Made by a program: the position numbers and the translations under genes
Assembly: GCA_973895155.1 (NCBI GenBank)
Contig: OZ316891.1
Span: forward strand, 31,372,001-31,436,000
DNA: 64,000 nt
DNA from: Marsupella aquatica
Lineage: Eukaryota > Marchantiophyta
Reading direction: 5' to 3'
Part shown: positions 19,973-29,702 of the stretch, in pieces
How the letters are laid out: each line of letters starts with the position of its first letter
Numbering within the stretch: the stretch's first letter is position 1
Notes under the pieces: model-generated
Database searches by the model: none
Seen by the model: only the letters and a program-made list of their open reading frames with translations
What the model was told of the DNA's origin: nothing

Positions 19973-22539
19973 ATGGATTGTGTAGTAGGATCTGGTCAGC
20001 TCTCCCATTTCTCACCACGCTACGACAGACCAGGGCAGGCTTTAGATTACATAACGGGTGCCCTTGTTCTTGTCTGCACCATCCCTTTCGTCGTTGGCAA
20101 TGTAGTCATGGTCTGGTTTCGGAATTATCCTCCCATCAGGTCCAAGAGTGTCGTCCTGACAATGGTGAGCTCTTGTGCTGGATTGACCTGGATAGCGTCG
20201 ACGTTTGTTGTCTACGACCACTTTATAAGCCAGCGCAAGGACACAATATTGGGCGTGTGTTCGCTGTGGACGTTCTGGTTACAAGTCTCTTTTGGCTTCG
20301 CTTTGTGGCTCAATTGCTTCATAGTGCGCCTGCTCAACCTCCGCCTCATTCTCATTATGAAGCGCGGTGCTATTAAGCGTGTCGGGGTAGCGTTGCTGGT
20401 GCTCTTCTCTCCCATCATCATCTACTCAATATTCATGTCCAGCTTTAGAGCCACGAGGTGAGCTCTGATCCCCCACAAGCTTTTCTTGGAACTTCTTTTC
20501 GATCATTGAATAGTGGTGGTATAATCGTGTAGCTCAATTGTTTCCAATTTGAATCCGAAAGAAGTCGGCCATAGAAATGTACACCATCTCCCGCACGACT
20601 TTTGCAGAGTATTAGGTTGTAAGTACATTAGTAGGCTTTTCTTTGCTAGTACAGTGAATAAGTGATTGCTTCGCTGCGGAGATTCCAGTTCGAGTTTGTG
20701 TCAGTCCATCCCATGACTTCGGACTCAATTCTCAACTTTTTCGTGGTTAGAAGGGGACATTTTATCTCCCTCCCAACGCTGCGAGTTGAGCAGAAGCATT
20801 TTCTGTTGCTGTTTCAATTAAGATTTAAATGTGGAAGATAATTCAACAACTCTGAGCAGAAGAAAAGAGAAGAAGAAGCAGCAGAAGAAGAAGAAGAAGA
20901 AGAAGAAGAAGAAGAAGAAGAATTGCTTATATCGTTGTTGAAAAAGAAAAGAGTTCATGGAAAGCTTCGAGTCAAGTTCCTGGGAAGATTCTCTTTGCAC
21001 AACGCCTATCAGATTGCTTTGACTAGAGAGGAGTAGGTAGAGTTGTATAGGTTTGATATGATGTTTTGTTACTATCTGATTGACATAAACGGATGAGGTG
21101 CCGTCCACTGCAGATTTGTAGTCAAGAACAACTTTAACCAGTCGATAGTACTTCAACCTCAAAGAACACATCAGCATCCACGAGGAGAGTGTACATTCGG
21201 GCTCGGATGGGAGATTGGTCTTATCATCATTCTTGTTATCTATTTTGTGGTCTTCATCGGCCTTGCCATCAGTCTCCGTAATGTCCAGCCTCAATATAAC
21301 GAATTTAGGTGAGTTGATTGTTGGGATTAAGGTATGTGGATGTTGGTACAATCAGTTGTTGCCAACGGGTTGGCGTTCCTTGAACAGAACTGGCTGGATG
21401 AATGTTTCATTTTAAACTGAGAACCCCGTGAACGAGGTCATTCTTAAGGAGCAGTGGGATGAACTGATGGTCGTTAGCTTTGTTCACAGGCAGGCGTCTT
21501 CATACGAGTTCTCTTAATCTCATTCAATGCCTGGCAACCTTTAACTTTTCCTTCTCTGCCAAAAACTGTTTCTATCCTAGAAGTCGAAGGCAACACTCCA
21601 CTCCTATATTTGTAGGATAGAGGATTTTGTGAAGTGATAAAGTAAATGAATGAGTTGAACGAGAAAGAAAGTTGATTGGTTTCGACGTTTCGATGTTGCG
21701 TGCAATCACATTGCAGGTTGATTCGTAATGGTGGCATTTTTACCTTTTTCCTCTTCCTGTTAAATGCGGTTACCTATCATACGAAGGTGTATCGCGAGGT
21801 CACTGGACGCTGCTTTTTGGCTGTGATTGAATCGGGAGCAGTATTTTATTATTTTTGGGCTCGTAATTTGGAGGTGGTGCACAATGTACTGTTCAATAAG
21901 GAACAATATTTAGTGGATTTCCTGACTCAGATGAATTCGGTCCCCTTGACCGGTCAATCATGGTACGTAGATCTAATGCACGTCCCATGATAACATTTTG
22001 ATTGCATGTTCCCTACCAAAGGATGCTTTGTAGCAGGATTGAACCTTGGGGCAGTATGGTACACGAATGTGGCGATATTTGAATCTTGACAAGGTTGCCT
22101 GCTGTTTTGAGCTGGAGCCCATTCTTTTCTTGTTACCTGCAGCGATCCAAATCCACTAGAAAGTCTCTTCTTTGATGTCAGAGACGAGGTGGCTTCTGCT
22201 CAAGCTGAAGTGCAAGAGTTGGAGCACGCTCTAGCCAAACTGCAAGAACAATACAAACGAGAGGTATGTAAATGTCTTTGTCCAGTTCATAAATGTTATG
22301 ACTGCTCCTAATCTTGCACACATGGCTATCTATGCACGGCACAGGATCATGACTCTGTACTAAGTAATCACGAGGAACTAATCGTGGTAAGTGGATGCGC
22401 AGTGGAGTTTGGGAAAGCTGTCTGCGAGACAGGAAGCACCTACCACTGGTCAACATACTCGGTCCGTTATTGCGAGCCTGGGACAGTGCATGAATTGTTC
22501 TGCTTACTGAGCTCTTCTGTAACTGTGTTGAAACTGTGA
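19973..22539 (+). CDS. Seven-transmembrane protein similar to the receptor half of plant RGS1, without an RGS domain
   Basis: Exons: 19973-20457, 21165-21308, 21717-21962, 22143-22263, then 22345 onward; frames join without conflict. The start is a Kozak-like AGCACCATGG. Seven hydrophobic helices are visible: ALDYITGALVLVC, VVLTMVSSCAGLTW, CSLWTFWLQVSFGFALWLNC, VGVALLVLFSPIII, GLIIILVIYFVVFI, GGIFTFFLFLLNAV and CFLAVIESGAVFYY. The C-LW-W...GFGL-type helix 3 and the CTFGLGWE loop before helix 5 resemble Arabidopsis RGS1, a plasma-membrane regulator of the G-alpha protein. Exon 4 encodes an alpha-helical, coiled-coil-like tail (EVASAQAEVQELEHALAKLQ). If exon 5 runs to TGA 22537-22539 the protein is about 396 aa; a GTAAGT at about 22387 could instead splice on, so the C-terminus is uncertain. 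I see no RGS domain within the following kilobase. A G-protein-linked sensor role is inference. Confidence 0.75.
20862..20930 (+). repeat. AAG/GAA microsatellite in intron 1 of the 7-TM gene
   Basis: An almost pure run of GAA triplets with a few CAG interruptions, inside the first intron. Its only coding reading is a poly-Phe frame on the minus strand, which is an artefact. Confidence 0.9.
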
Positions 22540-24212
22540 CTTCACGCTGGCCGTCACAATGTGTTGTGTTGGCTGCAAAGACTTATTTCTGGACTTGTTC
22601 AAAACTAGTTGTAATTATGACCAGATCATCAGAGCAAATCCAAGAAATAAAATGTGGGAATGGTGACACTCTTGTAATCAGTTATTTGCAAAGGTCACCT
22701 GTTATAACCACAAGATTTTTTGTATTTTATACTGAGAATGCCACACAGTAAGCGTGAAAGCTGCTTACCTTGCTTACACATCCATCAGACAGTAAGCTCG
22801 TTCTCATCATGTGCACTTCTGCCTGCCCATCTTCATTGAGAGGTCTGTATAAGACATGAAAATTGCACAGAATTTTTGTAACCATGTAAAGATTTAGCGC
22901 AATTGCACCACGAGGTTCCCCTTGTTAGATGGCACTCACACTCAAGTCAAACCGACAATGAAGGACCATAACGCTATCGAGTGATTGGGCTTCTTACCTC
23001 TTGCCCTCAAGGCACTCCTTGCCTGTGGCCAGGAGGTTGAGATTTCAGTCCCCACTTGTTGAGAGATGTGCATTTGAGAGGTTACTTCACATCGTGATCA
23101 GATTGTGGCATGATTTGCCCTGTCCTTTGCCAGGGTTGATTAAAGAGTATTTATAGAATTTCTTTTGGTAAAACAAAGAAACTTTAATTAGATCAGGATT
23201 TAACATAGTGTGTAAAAAATACATTCTAAGTTAAACCCTGGTTGTGGATGTAGAAAGTTCGGTTGCACCCAAAAACTTGGGTGGAATGATGGGCACTAAC
23301 ACACATTTCTATTATGGGAGAAGTGGTCCCCAATTGGGCAAAGGAACTCTCAAATCATGCTGACACCAGAGTATGATGCAAAAGTGATGAATTTTAACAA
23401 TGCAATGGACCTGTATTAGAGCCATCCATGAGTCAAGATTCTGGGTGGCAAAGCGCTACCGGAATGTGACGACTGAGATAGTGATGTTGAAGAAAGGGAA
23501 ATTGCAAAGTGTAGAATTCTTATCACCCCATCTTGTAATTGATTAGGCCAAAGCCTCGGGGATGGCATTCCTTGTAAATTGTCAAAAAGTGCGGTCACAA
23601 TCCTATTGAGAGCATCCTTTTCTTGACCAAAAAATGAAAAATACCTTTTCTTCCAAAATACAAGAATTCTTGTAGCATTCTCTTGGAAATATTCAATTTG
23701 TTACCAGGCTAGCAACGGTATTAGCTGCCTTTGGCCTCACAAGAGTTTTTTGGACAGATTTCTTTATTTCTTAAGACTGGTGTGTGTGATACAAATGACT
23801 CTCCAAATTCTATGTCTGCAATTTTCTGCTCAAAAATGGATTGATAACCAACTGTAAATTATATATCATTGCAATCTGATTGGTTGTGATGGGCTGGAGG
23901 ACCTTTCTTTTTGGATCAAGTTTATCCATCTTAGAGTGTGATCTACTGCACGATGAAAGATCTCGACATCAATTTAGAAAATGTTATAATTATTTATAAA
24001 ACTATTTTGATCTTTTCTCCCTTGCATCATTATCACCTCCACTGGTTGTGCCTCCCACCCAAGGTAATCCAGGCCCCACATTGCACCCCACTTCTCTATC
24101 CTATTCCTTTGACTTCCCCTTTCCTACATGATTACTTTTCCCCTCCCCCCTCCTCCCTTAATTGGGCTGCTTTGCCATTGGCTCCCTCTCTCCCGGTTCA
24201 GCATTTTTGCCC
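22540..24212. other. Gene-free stretch downstream of the 7-TM gene
   Basis: No gene recognised. Around 23000-23070 a GGTTGAGATTTCAGTCCC box-B-like motif suggests an old tRNA-derived repeat, too weak to annotate. Pyrimidine-rich sequence precedes the tandem repeat at 24213. Confidence 0.45.
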
Positions 24213-24557
24213 TATGGCACTGTGATATGTATATTTCCTACATGATTCAATAGTCCTGTTTTATTTCTGAGCTACATTGTGAGGGCTCGAGGGTAACAAT
24301 GATAAGTCCTTCTGTCCCTTTTTCCTCTTATGGCACTGTGATATATATTTCCTACATGATTCAATAGTCCTGTTTTATTTCTGAGCTACAGTGTGAGGGC
24401 TCGAGGGTAACAATGATAAGTCCTTCTGTCCCTTTTTCCTCTTATGGCACTGTGATATATATTTCCTACATGATTCAATAGTCCTGTTTTATTTCTGAGC
24501 TACAGTGTGAGGGCTCGAGGGTAACAATGATAAGTCCTTCTGTCCCTTTTTCCTCTT
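24213..24557. repeat. Three tandem copies of a 114-bp unit
   Basis: Copies begin TATGGCACTGTGATAT at 24213, 24329 and 24443 and run through GAGCTACA-GTGAGGGCTCGAGG to CCTTTTTCCTCTT. Copies 2 and 3 are nearly identical; copy 1 differs by a GT insertion and a few bases. A diverged relative in the same orientation lies at about 29748-29860, on the other side of the Harbinger element. Confidence 0.92.
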
Positions 24558-24610
24558 TCCCCACAACGATAAGTCTTTCTGCCCCCTTTTCCTATTTCCC
24601 TCTTTTATTA

Positions 24611-24627
24611 GGGGGTCTCAAACTTAG
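24611..24627 (+). repeat. Left terminal inverted repeat of the Harbinger element
   Basis: 17 bp, 16 of which match the reverse complement of 29683-29699. Preceded by TTA. Confidence 0.7.
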
Positions 24628-25017
24628 AGTTCTGCAGAAGTTCTACATGGCAGGGAACCCGTGGTTGACACTAAGACCAGGAAATCTGAGGTGCCCAAAG
24701 ACGGTGACTGTCAGTAAGTTACTCAAGCAGGTTACTGAAGGCACATAGTAAATGCTCTGACGGGTTTAGGGTTGCTTGAGCTTCGCAGTTTGATGTTGCT
24801 CGTGATGCCGCGACGGTGCTTGTGAGAAACAAAGTGGACCTTCAGCATGTGTCATTGTGCACACTTGCAGGGCATCTATTAACACAGGTGCGACTGTGCA
24901 CATATATTCGTGGTTGTCCATCAAGAGGACTTTCTTGCTTTGTTTGTAAGTCCTATTTCCAAAATCACCTGAAATTTCAAGCTTCCATTTTTATTCTTCT
25001 GTGCTTTCACAGTCAGG

Positions 25018-25458
25018 ATGTTCAAATGCCTGAATGCTTGTTTGTTTTCCAGGAAGCCATGGTTCATTGGATTTCTCTATGGATCAGTATGCACTATTTT
25101 TCCACTGTCTTTAGTTCGGGCAACAAATTACATAGCCCAGAATCCCTACCCGAGGAAATTCTTTCACTTTTCCTGCCCCCATAGGGCCAACGATGGAATT
25201 CAATCTAACAAATCCCTGGAATGGGGGTCAAAATGTGGACATAACCTACCCAGAGAGCTTGCCCTTCATTTCCAATTGGTTCTGTTTGATGCCATTCATG
25301 GTGGTGTACAGTCTGCAAATGTCCTAGTTTGGAACTATGCTAGCACTCTTTTGAAATATAGTCCAGTGGAATTCAGCGTTTTGTCTGAATGTGAGAAAAT
25401 TAAAGTAGTTCATGACATTCTCAAGCAATTGCCCAAGCTCCAAGTCTCACTGAAGTGA
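25018..25458 (+). CDS. Unrecognised ORF inside the Harbinger element
   Basis: An open frame of 146 codons, starting with a true ATG, lies between the left end and the transposase relic. The second half (HLPRELALHF-like region, then VLVWNYASTLLKYSPVEFSVL and a helical, lysine-rich end) looks protein-like. The first part overlaps another open frame at 24816-25184. I do not recognise a family. It may be part of cargo or of a third element fused into this one; a chance ORF is possible. Confidence 0.35.
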   Translation: MFKCLNACLFSRKPWFIGFLYGSVCTIFPLSLVRATNYIAQNPYPRKFFHFSCPHRANDGIQSNKSLEWGSKCGHNLPRELALHFQLVLFDAIHGGVQSANVLVWNYASTLLKYSPVEFSVLSECEKIKVVHDILKQLPKLQVSLK

Positions 25459-25784
25459 GAGGTCTTGAGATGCACGTTCATCGATCGTCTTTTGTGGATT
25501 CTGGAATTCCAAGGATGCCTACTCAAACCGCTGTGAAATTAAAGTCCACTTCTGGGAAACCTAAGAGTGCCAAGAAAATTCTGGCAGACCTTGTGCTGCA
25601 ATTGAAGAATACAGCTATAGAGGGCTACAAATAGGGATGGAATTGTCTAATGTAGGCTTGAAGCTTTGGACAACAATAGTGTACTCGGTTCTTATATGAA
25701 TGATACATGGATTTTGTTTGTGATGGATGATGCTTGACGCATCATTTTCTTTATTCATTTGTCTATATATTGACTTCTTGACAA

Positions 25785-27240
25785 TTGATAGTTTCAAACA
25801 TGCCTCGATTTTCAGAGAGGCATAGAGGGTTGAGACAAATAAGGCAACACTTAGAATTAGCCATTGTTGTACAGAGTTCTGAAAGTTCTGAAGATGCTGG
25901 ATGTGTGGACTTGGACATGGAAGGATTCTCATACTTTGACAAGAATAACTTTGCAACGGACAGCGATTCCTATTTGCCTTCCGATAGCTCGTCTGATGAT
26001 CAGATATGAGAAGAGGAATGAGACTCTGATGAGATCCAAGTGACCTGCTAGAGCTGTACTTTGTCATATACAATACTCGTTATTTTGTTGATCGGCAAGT
26101 GAGCTTGAAATCTGAAGAATTAATTTGCACAACAATTCTTTCATTGTTTGGCAGATAATTTGCTTAGGCAACTCACTAGGATGGACATGTCCTTTTTTTT
26201 ATCACCTTCTTACCCTGTTTGAAGGACACCCGGTCGTCTAGGATGAGTTCAATGAGCAAACACCTATAGAGGTACAATTAACATTCTGCCTGGACAGGCT
26301 TGGTCATGATGGGAACGGTGCAAGCATAAATCATATGATACCACCTGGGGTGTGAGTCGTGGTTCAATTGTGAACTATTCTAAACGTTGCTTTGTGGCTT
26401 GGAGAGCGTCTTAAAGAGTACATTGAATGGCCTACCAGAAGGGAATGCTGCATTTGAAAGTTTAGTATTTCCAAGCTGTATAGGTCTGATTGATGGTTCC
26501 CTCTGCCCTCTGTCAAAACAACCTTCCCTGTATGGAGAGTGTTACTATGATCGAAGGTGTTGGTATCCCATAAATGTACACGTGGTATGTGACCACCATA
26601 GGAAAATCATATTCTTGTTCTCACGTAATAATTTACTAACATTATTTTGTGGAATTCAAAAGAACACTGTATCCTCTGTTAAACATTAACCTTTCGATGT
26701 CCATGCCTGGATCTTGCTCTGACCTGACTTGTGTATGAAAGTCCCCATTGTTTCCTTTCTTGACTGATGTGAGAAGAAATGCACTGTTTGAAGCAGACCA
26801 GCACATTTTAGGTACATTTTAGGATACTTCAATACTTGTGTGACAAAATGCAAGGTAACCATTGAGCAGTGCAGCTTACTTATAAAGTGCAAACCTGAAG
26901 CTAGAGTTGGGGTCTAGTCTTCTAGAGTGAAGCCTCTAAACTGGAACTTGATCCATGTGAATGGAAAGACTCATAGGTATCATGTACGTCAAATGATGAT
27001 CATGTACACTTTGTCACGGTTTCTATTTACATTCAAAGAAGGGCATTCAGGTTCGTTGGTGGAATGAAGAGTAGATGGCATTCATTAAAGGAAGTACGGA
27101 TTCAACTGAGCACAAAAAATGACAGCCTCTAGATGGTAAGGTGGATCGCTTTGTGTGCAAAGTTGCACATTCAACTATGTTATTAGCAGGCATGATGCAT
27201 GGACATAGCTGAAAATTATAGCACTGGAGAGGGAGCATGA
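25785..27240 (+). pseudogene. Decayed PIF/Harbinger DDE transposase
   Basis: Three separated pieces. At about 25800-26008, MPRFSERHRGLRQIRQHLE followed by an acidic serine-rich stretch looks like the N-terminus. At about 26450-26620, FPSCIGLIDGSLCPL, YYDRRCWYPINVHVVCDH is the classic DDE_Tnp_4 segment; the D in GLIDGS is the first catalytic Asp. At about 27050-27170, RWHSLKEVRIQL and, after a stop, MVRWIALCAKLHI match the C-terminal segment that normally ends in W-x-x-ACxxLHN. The second Asp and the Glu regions are interrupted by stops and shifts. No active protein can be made. Confidence 0.8.
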
Positions 27241-28072
27241 TGGTGAAGAACAGGAGACTTTTATGCAGAGCCCAACGTTAATGGGACTCCTGATGAGCAT
27301 CCAGGGAAGAGTCATGGATGGAGCTTTGGAACACTATCGGCAACCTGGGAGGTTTCTGCACCAGACGGCCGAGTACCATAATGTAGCCAGTAGTAGAAAA
27401 GCATTCAGAATGTTGAAGTAAGTACTTCAATCAGTTTTGGAGGAGCCTATGAAGCGAACAAGAGAAAATTCGTTTGAGATTCACAGCTTGCGTCATATTG
27501 TCAAGTGAAACAGGACAACAGGGAATTTCAAATTAATCCCAGCCCTGTGGACAAAGAGTATTAAGGACCTGTGTGTGATGTTTCTCTTCGAATGAGTTCT
27601 AGGTTATGTGAAGTAACAGTTGCCATCCATACCATCAACAAATACTGTCTGAGTTTGAAACCCGCAGCTCAATTCCATTCAAAGAACCAGCACATATTCC
27701 ACTGGGCTAAACAATTTGCCGAACCAATTTCAGAAAAAGTAAACAAACAGACAATGGAAGATGCTATCGATGGATCTCAACTGATAAAAAAATCCCTACG
27801 GTAACACAGCTGAAGCGTCACATGTGGAATGGATCGATCTAGAAGCAGCATATACTAATGTTAACCCTTCAAGCCTTATGACAACCAGCCTTTCATGCCT
27901 TCTGATTTGTAGGAAAGCACAGGCACAAATGCACTAATTGAAATGCACATCCAAAAGTCCAGAAGTGGTGATGTAAGAAAAGAAAGCTTTATTCTGAGAT
28001 TGAGCCTTGCATAGCAAAGTGTGCAAGGCTGAATTGACATTGTAAGTTTGAGATAATTCAAAGAACCTAAAA

Positions 28073-29200
28073 TTAGTCATCAATGTTGATTGGCTGGTTG
28101 GAATGAGGTGGCATTGCAGAGGGTGGACGAGCTCTGCGGGGAGGGGCAGATTTATTGACATTGAAAAGAGCAGGGGGAATGAGATTCAAGAGGGATTTCA
28201 TTTCATCCTCAGATCGATTACTCCCAACGAGCGCTGTAAGCAACGCTGTGTGCTGAATCAAATCCAGCTGGTGGGCAGTATCTTTGACATTGGAAAGAGC
28301 AGGGGGAATGAGATTCAAGAGGGATTTCATTTCAACCACAGATCGATTACTTCTAATGAGCTCTGTAAGAAAAGCTGTGTGCTGCTGACACTGCATCACA
28401 TCCAGCTGGTGTTGGTGCTCCAACCGAGCTCTCTTCTCCACATGCCTCAGCTGGTGTTGGTGCTCCAACCGAGCTCTCTTCTCCGCATTCCTCCTCTGCA
28501 TTTGATCTTTTTTCTCTTGCTGAGCTGCTGCGATCTCCCTAGCCTCTCGCCTGTCAACCAATTCCTGGGTTCTGCACTTGAACTTTGTTTGAATCATCTC
28601 CCGTCTGTACGTAGATTTGTCACCAATTTTGTCTAAGTAAAGGTTGGCCATATTAGACCTCGACTGTGCCTGCAATGCCGGAGTGGCAGCCCTCTTAGTC
28701 GGAACGCGCCTTTGCCCATTCCCAGCTGGAGGTGGAATTGGCCTGGACTGCGACTCCTCTGCGACAGAGCCTGGTGTGCCGGTGTTGGCAGGACCTTGCT
28801 CAATCGCTTCAGGCTGGGCATGAGTTCGAGTGGAATCATTCATCTCAGGAGCAATATCGGCAACATGGTCATGTTGCGTCTGTGCTCCATTGTCAACGCC
28901 CATTTCAGATTCATCTTGTTGCAGCCCAACATTGTCATAATCTTGCTCTTCGTCGTCAGAACTAGGATCAAGAATGAGTTCGGGCTCGCCAGGTAATCCA
29001 CATTGTCCCAACGCTGGAGGGCGAAAATTAGCCCGCTTCCCAACTGTTAGCCGACGTCGCGACCGAGGTCGCGACTCATAAAGCATGGCAAAGTTATCAG
29101 GAACTTCGAGCCAGTCTACTTTGTTCTCAGTAAGACCGTTCGCAGTCTGACGAGGTGCAGATCTAGCTTGTGCTCCACCTGATGCAACAGCGACCACCAT
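28073..29200 (-). CDS. Harbinger companion ORF candidate with internal duplication
   Basis: Open from the first in-frame ATG (29198-29200, MVVAVASG) to the stop at 28073, 375 aa. The frame is also open further upstream apart from a single TAA at 29270-29272, beyond which ATGs occur in the same frame, so the original N-terminus may have been longer. Features: acidic, Gln/Pro-rich middle; a very basic and helical segment (EIAAAQQEKKDQMQRRNAEKR); RARLEHQHQL twice in tandem; and a 33-residue module duplicated (HTAFLTELIRSNRS / HTALLTALVGSNRS, each followed by EMKSLLNLIPPAL). PIF/Harbinger elements encode a second, Myb/SANT-type protein; I do not see a clear SANT domain, so this assignment rests on position inside the element. 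It may be nuclear (basic patches). Confidence 0.55.
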   Translation of the reverse strand: MVVAVASGGAQARSAPRQTANGLTENKVDWLEVPDNFAMLYESRPRSRRRLTVGKRANFRPPALGQCGLPGEPELILDPSSDDEEQDYDNVGLQQDESEMGVDNGAQTQHDHVADIAPEMNDSTRTHAQPEAIEQGPANTGTPGSVAEESQSRPIPPPAGNGQRRVPTKRAATPALQAQSRSNMANLYLDKIGDKSTYRREMIQTKFKCRTQELVDRREAREIAAAQQEKKDQMQRRNAEKRARLEHQHQLRHVEKRARLEHQHQLDVMQCQQHTAFLTELIRSNRSVVEMKSLLNLIPPALSNVKDTAHQLDLIQHTALLTALVGSNRSEDEMKSLLNLIPPALFNVNKSAPPRRARPPSAMPPHSNQPINIDD

Positions 29201-29682
29201 AGCTTCGGCTACTTGAGAATTCTGCACAATCTCCGGCGGCCCGAACGAATTCAGAAACAACTGCTGTGCTTAGGCAGATTCACCAGCGGAATGATGCTCA
29301 CAATGCTCCATGGTCCCTTCCATGGTATCCTCCATAGTAGGGGAGTGCCTCTCACTCGGACTGCAAAATTCCTTCAAGTTCTGAGCGGGAAGTTTGAGAT
29401 TTTCAAAAGTTTGTACAAAGCGGCTGCACATTCATGGCTGCTTGTCAATATGTGCGTCAAGTGACATGGTGACTTCAGAAAATAACGGCAGCTCAAGTGT
29501 CGATTTTGAACTCGATATGTAAGCGGGGACTCATTTTTTAAGTTTCACATACCCGCGGTGGGCACTATGGACCCCTCTCAAAGTCTGTACCCCGCTGGTT
29601 GCACTGACCTGGGACTTGGGTTTCGGTCACCGTCTCGGCCGGTAATTTTCGGGAATGGCCGTCCGAGAAAAATTTCGGGACG

Positions 29683-29699
29683 CTAAGTTTGAGACGCCC
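29683..29699 (-). repeat. Right terminal inverted repeat of the Harbinger element
   Basis: Inverted partner of 24611-24627, one mismatch in 17, followed by TAT. Confidence 0.7.
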
Positions 29700-29702
29700 T
29701 AT

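Larger units (their letters stand above)
24611..29699. mobile_element. PIF/Harbinger DNA transposon (5.1 kb), degenerate
   Basis: Left end GGGGGTCTCAAACTTAG (24611-24627) and right end CTAAGTTTGAGACGCCC (29683-29699) are inverted repeats with one mismatch in 17. They are flanked by TTA (24608-24610) and TAT (29700-29702), close to the 3-bp TTA/TAA duplication of Harbinger elements. A further GACGGTGAC motif is shared between the subterminal regions (about 24700 and, inverted, about 29625). Inside are a decayed DDE transposase on the plus strand (25785-27240) and a long minus-strand ORF (28073-29200), matching the two-gene plan of PIF/Harbinger. The transposase is full of stops, so this copy is inactive. 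Confidence 0.72.

Noticed and set aside
20818-21351. 177-codon minus-strand ORF in the 7-TM gene
   Set aside because: Contains a poly-Phe run from the GAA microsatellite and lies antisense to intron 1 and exon 2.
28103-28636. 177-codon plus-strand ORF opposite the Harbinger companion ORF
   Set aside because: Leu/Ser-rich shadow whose repeats mirror the duplicated modules of the minus-strand ORF, which has the more protein-like composition.
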